NCBI GenBank assembly: GCA_022704885.1
Contig: JAKJFO010000113.1
Location: 295-8,627 of the forward strand
From: Candidatus Rifleibacteriota bacterium
Lineage (GTDB): Bacteria > Riflebacteria > Ozemobacteria > Ozemobacterales > Ozemobacteraceae
Reading direction: 5' to 3'
Length of the DNA stretch: 8,333 bases
In this document: positions 5,553 to 8,333 of the stretch, one piece after another
Numbering within the stretch: position 1 is the stretch's first letter
Layout: each line of letters opens with the position of its first letter
Position numbers and translations under genes: made by a program
The notes under the pieces: generated by a model
The model's database searches: none
What the model saw: the letters and a program-made list of their open reading frames with translations, nothing else
What the model was told of the DNA's origin: nothing

Positions 5553-6072
5553 GCTCCTTGTGTTGCCGTCCAAGCTCGACATAACGGCTGGCTGAAACCA
5601 GAATCTTTTCGCGCCATTCTGCCGCAACCTGGCCCTTGATCTTCGCCGGCAGACCGGCAACCAGCGAACCGGCCGGAATCTTTTCATTTTCCCGCACGAC
5701 ACTTCCGGCTGCAACGATGCATCCCTCGCCAATTTCGGCACCAGACAGAATGATGGCGCCCATTCCGATCAGACAGTCATCACCAATTCGGCAGGCATGC
5801 AGAAGAGCTTTGTGCCCGACGGTAACTCTGCTGCCGATCAATACCGCACCGGTATCGGGGTCGGCGCCGGCCGTATCGACATGGATTACACTGCCATCCT
5901 GAATATTGGTGTCTGCGCCAATCTCGATGCGATTGATGTCGGCACGGATTACAGTGCCATACCAGACGTTGACGTTCTCGCCAAGTCTGATGTCGCCGAT
6001 CAACTCGACTCCATCAGCAATAAAACAGGATTCTGGAACCTGTGGTGCCAGATCGCCGAATTTTCTTATCAT
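5542..6072 (-). CDS. Gamma-carbonic anhydrase family protein (left-handed beta-helix)
   Basis: The 176-aa product shows hexapeptide repeats (for example 'IGDIRLGENVNVWYGTVIRA' and 'IGEGCIVAAGSVV') of a left-handed beta-helix trimer, then a C-terminal helix (about 150-176). The metal-binding histidines of the gamma class are in place: H64 ('DGSVIHVD'), H87 ('VGHKALLH') and H92, with R43, D45 and Q58 where Cam has its active-site Arg, Asp and Gln. Length fits the YrdA/PaaY/CaiE branch. Activity may be CO2 hydration, but many members of this branch show none, so substrate is open. ATG 6072 is chosen over an upstream ATG at 6144 because CAGGAG lies 7 nt before it and the protein then starts like its relatives ('MIRKFGDLAPQVP'). 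It converges with the polyferredoxin gene and overlaps it by 11 bp. Confidence 0.93.
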   Translation of the reverse strand: MIRKFGDLAPQVPESCFIADGVELIGDIRLGENVNVWYGTVIRADINRIEIGADTNIQDGSVIHVDTAGADPDTGAVLIGSRVTVGHKALLHACRIGDDCLIGMGAIILSGAEIGEGCIVAAGSVVRENEKIPAGSLVAGLPAKIKGQVAAEWREKILVSASRYVELGRQHKELIS

Positions 6073-6103
6073 TGTAGGACTCCTGCAAAGATTTGTTTCA
6101 TGT

Positions 6104-6132
6104 ATTACAGACTGAATCACACATTTTTGCAA
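6104..6132 (-). promoter_or_regulatory. Promoter of the gamma-carbonic anhydrase gene
   Basis: On the minus strand TTGCAA (6132-6127), a 17-bp spacer and TGTAAT (6109-6104) form a good sigma70-type promoter. The start would be near 6097, with a leader of about 25 nt that includes the RBS CAGGAG (6085-6080). Confidence 0.6.
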
Positions 6133-6227
6133 GCCCCCCGCCATATTTTTCGAAGAAACCCGGGACTTTTAAAAATGGTCGTTTTGTGTTATTATGTGTC
6201 ACTGTAATGTATGGCGATCTTTCTGCC

Positions 6228-6233
6228 GATAAT
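6228..6233 (+). promoter_or_regulatory. -10-like box directly before the small TPR gene
   Basis: GATAAT (five of six matches to TATAAT) ends 8 nt before ATG 6242. Initiation at the normal distance would fall at about 6240-6242, giving a leader of 0-2 nt. The -35 region is poor. A second, weaker possibility is TATTAT at 6189-6194, which would give a longer leader. Confidence 0.35.
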
Positions 6234-6241
6234 TTTTCAGT

Positions 6242-6574
6242 ATGCAAAATGAAAAATTCTGGGCGAGAAACCAGGCACAAAAACTGTTCGAACAGGCATT
6301 ACAACTGGAACTGGAAGGAAAAACCAGCGAAGCGATCGCGGCTTACCAGAATTCTCTGGCCTGCTGGCCCAATAACAGCCAGGCGCAGTATAATCTCGGG
6401 GTCGTGCTTGCGACCAGCGGTCTGATCGATCAGGCTCTGCGGGCCTGGACACGTGCGGTATGGCTTGACCCTGCACTCAAATACGAGCTGGTCAAAGCCT
6501 TCGATCTCGATGACGACGCGCGTGAAGACCTTCTGGGTTGCCTTACCTACGATGACATGGCCAAAGCGGCCTGA
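6242..6574 (+). CDS. Small TPR-repeat protein (110 aa)
   Basis: Two tetratricopeptide repeats are visible: about residues 12-45 ('LELEGKTSEAIAAYQNSLA') and 46-79 ('YNLGVVLATSGLIDQALRAW', then 'AVWLDP'). A short acidic helical tail (about 80-110) follows. TPRs form helical hairpins that bind other proteins; no catalytic domain, signal peptide or membrane helix is present, so it is likely a cytoplasmic scaffold or adaptor. A TAA at 6230-6232 in the same frame makes ATG 6242 the earliest start. No Shine-Dalgarno sequence precedes it (the bases are TTTTTCAGT), unlike most neighbours. The 43-aa gene follows after 15 bp and is probably co-transcribed. The binding partner cannot be inferred. Confidence 0.88.
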   Translation: MQNEKFWARNQAQKLFEQALQLELEGKTSEAIAAYQNSLACWPNNSQAQYNLGVVLATSGLIDQALRAWTRAVWLDPALKYELVKAFDLDDDAREDLLGCLTYDDMAKAA

Positions 6575-6589
6575 AACAGGAGATTCGAA

Positions 6590-6721
6590 ATGACATACTG
6601 CTGGGAAGTCTACAACAACTCAAAATGTGAAACCTGCAAGCATTTTATTGCTTTTCAGAATGGCACTCTCAACCTCGACGAAGTCAAAGAAGTCGTAGTA
6701 GTAGAAGACGACGACAACTGA
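6590..6721 (+). CDS. Small CxxC protein (43 aa)
   Basis: The frame runs from ATG 6590 to TGA 6719-6721 and has a strong RBS (AGGAG at 6578-6582, 7 nt spacing), 15 bp after the TPR gene. The N-terminal half has 'YCWEVYNNSKCETCKHF', with Cys4, Cys13, Cys16 and His18 able to form a zinc knuckle or redox site. The C-terminal half is valine-rich, then very acidic ('VKEVVVVEDDDN'). It resembles short 'CWE...C..C' proteins common in bacterial genomes, but I cannot name a family. It is short enough to be missed by gene callers. The RBS, the operon position and the clustered cysteines argue that it is real. Function unknown. Confidence 0.72.
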   Translation: MTYCWEVYNNSKCETCKHFIAFQNGTLNLDEVKEVVVVEDDDN

Positions 6722-6755
6722 CCTCTGGCAAAATTGAATACCTGATTAAAATCGG

Positions 6756-7121
6756 TCAGTTGCTGTTTCGGCGCATTTTCCAAGGTCTGAACAGCCGATC
6801 ATACAGAGAAAATCTGGCAAAATAGCTCTTGTCGAGTTTTTCGTCGGCTGGTGGTTGCCATGGTTTAATTTCGCGCGCCGGAGCGGCAAGCATCAGAACA
6901 GTTTTGCGCTCGGCGGTCAGCAGTCTTGCCTGATCATTGAAGGCCTTTTCCATGCCGCTCAACTTGTTTTCGAGCTGTTCCATGCGGCGGGCCATGTTTT
7001 TCAGCAGGGCCTGGTTGGCAGCAAGAATCTGGCCAATATCTATCGATACATCGCAGGTTGGCAGATGTGTCGCCTGAGACTGGCCGGCGACTGATTCCTG
7101 ATTATTGTTTTCTTCATTCAT
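6756..7121 (-). CDS. Hypothetical protein with a central coiled coil (121 aa)
   Basis: I do not recognise this protein. A polar Asn/Glu/Gln-rich N-terminus (1-20) leads to a long amphipathic helix at about 31-72 ('MEQLENKLSGMEKAF') with heptad-like spacing, likely a coiled coil that mediates oligomerisation. A Pro/Trp segment (about 86-92) comes next, then an aromatic and basic C-terminus ('YFARFSLYDRLFRPWKMRRN') that could lie on a membrane surface or bind a partner. There is no signal peptide or membrane-spanning helix, and one cysteine (C23). A good RBS (CAGGAG, 7 nt before ATG 7121) supports the start. The gene ends 34 bp from the convergent 43-aa gene with no obvious terminator between. 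It is divergent from the membrane TPR gene. Confidence 0.78.
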   Translation of the reverse strand: MNEENNNQESVAGQSQATHLPTCDVSIDIGQILAANQALLKNMARRMEQLENKLSGMEKAFNDQARLLTAERKTVLMLAAPAREIKPWQPPADEKLDKSYFARFSLYDRLFRPWKMRRNSN

Positions 7122-7190
7122 GTTCAGGCTCCTGAAATTACTCTTTCAATCACTAATCGACCAGAGAGCCAAATATTTTTAGTCATTACG

Positions 7191-7220
7191 TTGTTTGCCC
7201 GATAGTTGGTATGTTATATT
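7191..7220 (+). promoter_or_regulatory. Extended -10 promoter of the membrane TPR gene (possible leaderless start)
   Basis: TGTTATATT (7212-7220) is an extended -10 element, with TTGTTT (7191-7196) 18 bp upstream of the hexamer TATATT. Only six bases (GCCGGC) separate the -10 box from ATG 7227, so the predicted first transcribed base is the A of the start codon. Confidence 0.5.
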
Positions 7221-7226
7221 GCCGGC

Positions 7227-8333
7227 ATGGACGGACTCAAATTACCGATAATTTTACTGGTTGTTGTTCTGGCACTTGGAGTATTCCTGTTCAACCCCTT
7301 TTCACCGCCCAAAACAGGACCAAAGCCAAAATCCGAGCCGGTCACAGTTGCTGAACCGGTTAAAAGCCCTGAAGAGGTCATCGCCTCAGCGCAAAAAGCG
7401 CTCGAAAGCAGTGAATACCTGAAAATACTCGAACTGCTCGAGCCGCACCGCAGTAACGCTGATTACGATATTCAGCGCCTGCTTGGTTATGCCTATTCAG
7501 GAATTAAACGCTTCGACCCGGCGATCGTCGCTTTTGAAAAAGCCCTGGAAAAGCGCAAGGTTCCGGAAGTCGGTTATTCGCTGGCCTATCTTTATGAGAT
7601 TACCGGTCGTGTAACGGTTGCGCGAATGCTCTACGAGGACCTGCGCTCGGCGAAGCTGCCACCCAGAATGGAACGGGCAGTCTATGAAGGGTTGGCCCGC
7701 ACATCATCTTTCGAAAATGATGCAAAACAGACTCTCAAATACAATTCCGAACTGATCAAAAAGTATCCTGATTCACCCGAAGGCTATGTTGCACTTATCA
7801 AACTGTTCAGGCATCTCGGTCACACCCGCGACCTTCCGACTCTGGTAAAAACCGGCGATATCCACCAGCTTGAAAACTTCGACTACAACTTCTGGCTTGG
7901 TACCATCTACTACGACACCGGCAATTTTGACGAAGCGCTCAAGAGATTCCAGCGCTGCATCAAACTCAAACCCGACAATTCGACACCCTACTACTACAGC
8001 TATCGTATTCTCAAGCGCCAGAAAAACATCGAACAGGCGCTGCAGGAACTTGAAAAATATCACCGGCTCAACCCACTGCTGCCGCATATTTTCTTTGAAG
8101 CTGCCATCGACGCGAAAAGCGAGGGTAAACTTCTTCTCGCCTACCGATTTCTGCGCTCAGCTCTGACCATGGACCGAATACTCCTCGGCCGTGACGACAA
8201 AGGCGCCATGCAGGCAATCGAACGCCAGATCAAAAGCAAAGGTTCTGAACTCGACAAAAAATTTCTTACCGCCTTCGTCAATTACGTCAACGGCGACTAT
8301 AAGATTGCGCGCGAGCAGATTGTTCATCTCACC
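7227..8333 (+). CDS. Membrane-anchored TPR protein, partial (3' end off the right edge)
   Basis: The frame is open for 369 codons from ATG 7227 to the window edge. Residues 6-23 are a hydrophobic signal anchor with no clear cleavage site, followed by a Pro/Lys-rich linker (24-47). The rest is helical TPR-like sequence: about 48-79, 82-112 ('IQRLLGYAYSGIKRFDPAIV'), 114-145, 217-250 ('NFWLGTIYYDTGNFDEALKR', then 'KLKPD'), 251-284 and further degenerate units. The most canonical repeat is 217-250. It is probably a bitopic scaffold protein for assembly of an envelope complex. Orientation is ambiguous because lysines flank the anchor on both sides. No Shine-Dalgarno sequence is present; a -10 box abuts the ATG. 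The product and any downstream partners cannot be defined from this window. Confidence 0.87.
   Translation, partial: MDGLKLPIILLVVVLALGVFLFNPFSPPKTGPKPKSEPVTVAEPVKSPEEVIASAQKALESSEYLKILELLEPHRSNADYDIQRLLGYAYSGIKRFDPAIVAFEKALEKRKVPEVGYSLAYLYEITGRVTVARMLYEDLRSAKLPPRMERAVYEGLARTSSFENDAKQTLKYNSELIKKYPDSPEGYVALIKLFRHLGHTRDLPTLVKTGDIHQLENFDYNFWLGTIYYDTGNFDEALKRFQRCIKLKPDNSTPYYYSYRILKRQKNIEQALQELEKYHRLNPLLPHIFFEAAIDAKSEGKLLLAYRFLRSALTMDRILLGRDDKGAMQAIERQIKSKGSELDKKFLTAFVNYVNGDYKIAREQIVHLT

Noticed and set aside
5135..5584. 149-codon plus-strand open frame with an ATG
   Set aside because: It lies in a shifted frame over the polyferredoxin gene and has no iron-sulfur motif in its own frame. Choosing it because it has an ATG would discard the real protein.
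5040..5741. 233-codon minus-strand open frame (and the 157-codon one at 5009-5482)
   Set aside because: These are antisense to the polyferredoxin gene and partly overlap the carbonic anhydrase gene in another frame. They are explained by the GC-rich composition; the plus strand shows four clear 4Fe-4S motifs.
6073..6144. Longer N-terminus for the carbonic anhydrase family protein (ATG 6144)
   Set aside because: The added residues do not fit the family, and the promoter and RBS lie inside this stretch.
6184..6194. TTTGTGTTAT shared with the region upstream of the prepilin gene (about 991-1003, minus strand)
   Set aside because: A 10-base match between two AT-rich intergenic stretches is expected by chance in a window of this size, and the surrounding bases do not align.
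6722..6755. Possible terminator between the convergent 43-aa and 121-aa genes
   Set aside because: Only a weak, interrupted CTGA/TCAG pairing is present and there is no T-run on either strand.
7123..7136. TTCAGG-CT-CCTGAA dyad over the RBS of the 121-aa gene
   Set aside because: The 2-nt centre cannot form an RNA loop without opening base pairs, and CAGGAG is the ordinary RBS form in this genome, so the symmetry is probably incidental.

Overview
This window reads as chromosomal DNA from a Gram-negative-type bacterium that I cannot place firmly. It combines a type IV pilus or type II secretion-like minor prepilin pair, two large unrecognised secreted proteins, several TPR proteins and moderate GC. 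That mix is reminiscent of uncultured lineages such as Candidatus Riflebacteria, but this is an inference from gene content only. No tRNA, rRNA, CRISPR array, insertion sequence or phage gene was seen.

Left part (1-3427), all on the minus strand. One transcription unit starts with a secreted 439-aa protein (2108-3427), continues 21 bp later with a secreted 338-aa protein (1070-2086), and ends at a strong intrinsic terminator (1018-1055). Both proteins have Sec signal peptides, and both carry a 'DxTxP' segment and a C-terminal 'D-x-[ST]-G-N' plus 'xPLxxV' tail, so they look like diverged Ig-like relatives. Beyond the terminator a second unit encodes a PilV/GspI-like prepilin (333-965) and, 2 bp later, a PilX/GspK-like minor pilin that runs off the left edge (1-330).

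Middle (3428-3961). A 534-bp intergenic region between divergent transcription units holds an AT-rich island, a 12-bp perfect palindrome, two hairpins, a candidate minus-strand promoter with a perfect TATAAT, and a very good sigma70-type promoter for fabH.

Right part (3962-8333). fabH (ketoacyl-ACP synthase III, all catalytic residues present) is followed by an overlapping gene for a NapF/NapG-like polyferredoxin. This gene has no ATG, GTG or TTG upstream of its first iron-sulfur motif, and CTG at 4959 is the best start. It converges with, and overlaps by 11 bp, a minus-strand gamma-carbonic-anhydrase-family gene (5542-6072). Next come a small TPR protein (6242-6574), a 43-aa CxxC protein (6590-6721), a minus-strand coiled-coil hypothetical (6756-7121) and a membrane-anchored TPR protein open at the right edge (7227-8333). 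Both TPR genes lack a Shine-Dalgarno sequence and have a -10-like box just before the ATG, which suggests leaderless mRNAs.

Functional themes are an envelope/pilus module on the left and housekeeping lipid, redox and scaffold genes on the right. I see no defence system or other complete novel system. The most unusual items are the start-codon-poor polyferredoxin gene, the paired secreted proteins with their regulatory region, and the possible leaderless TPR genes.
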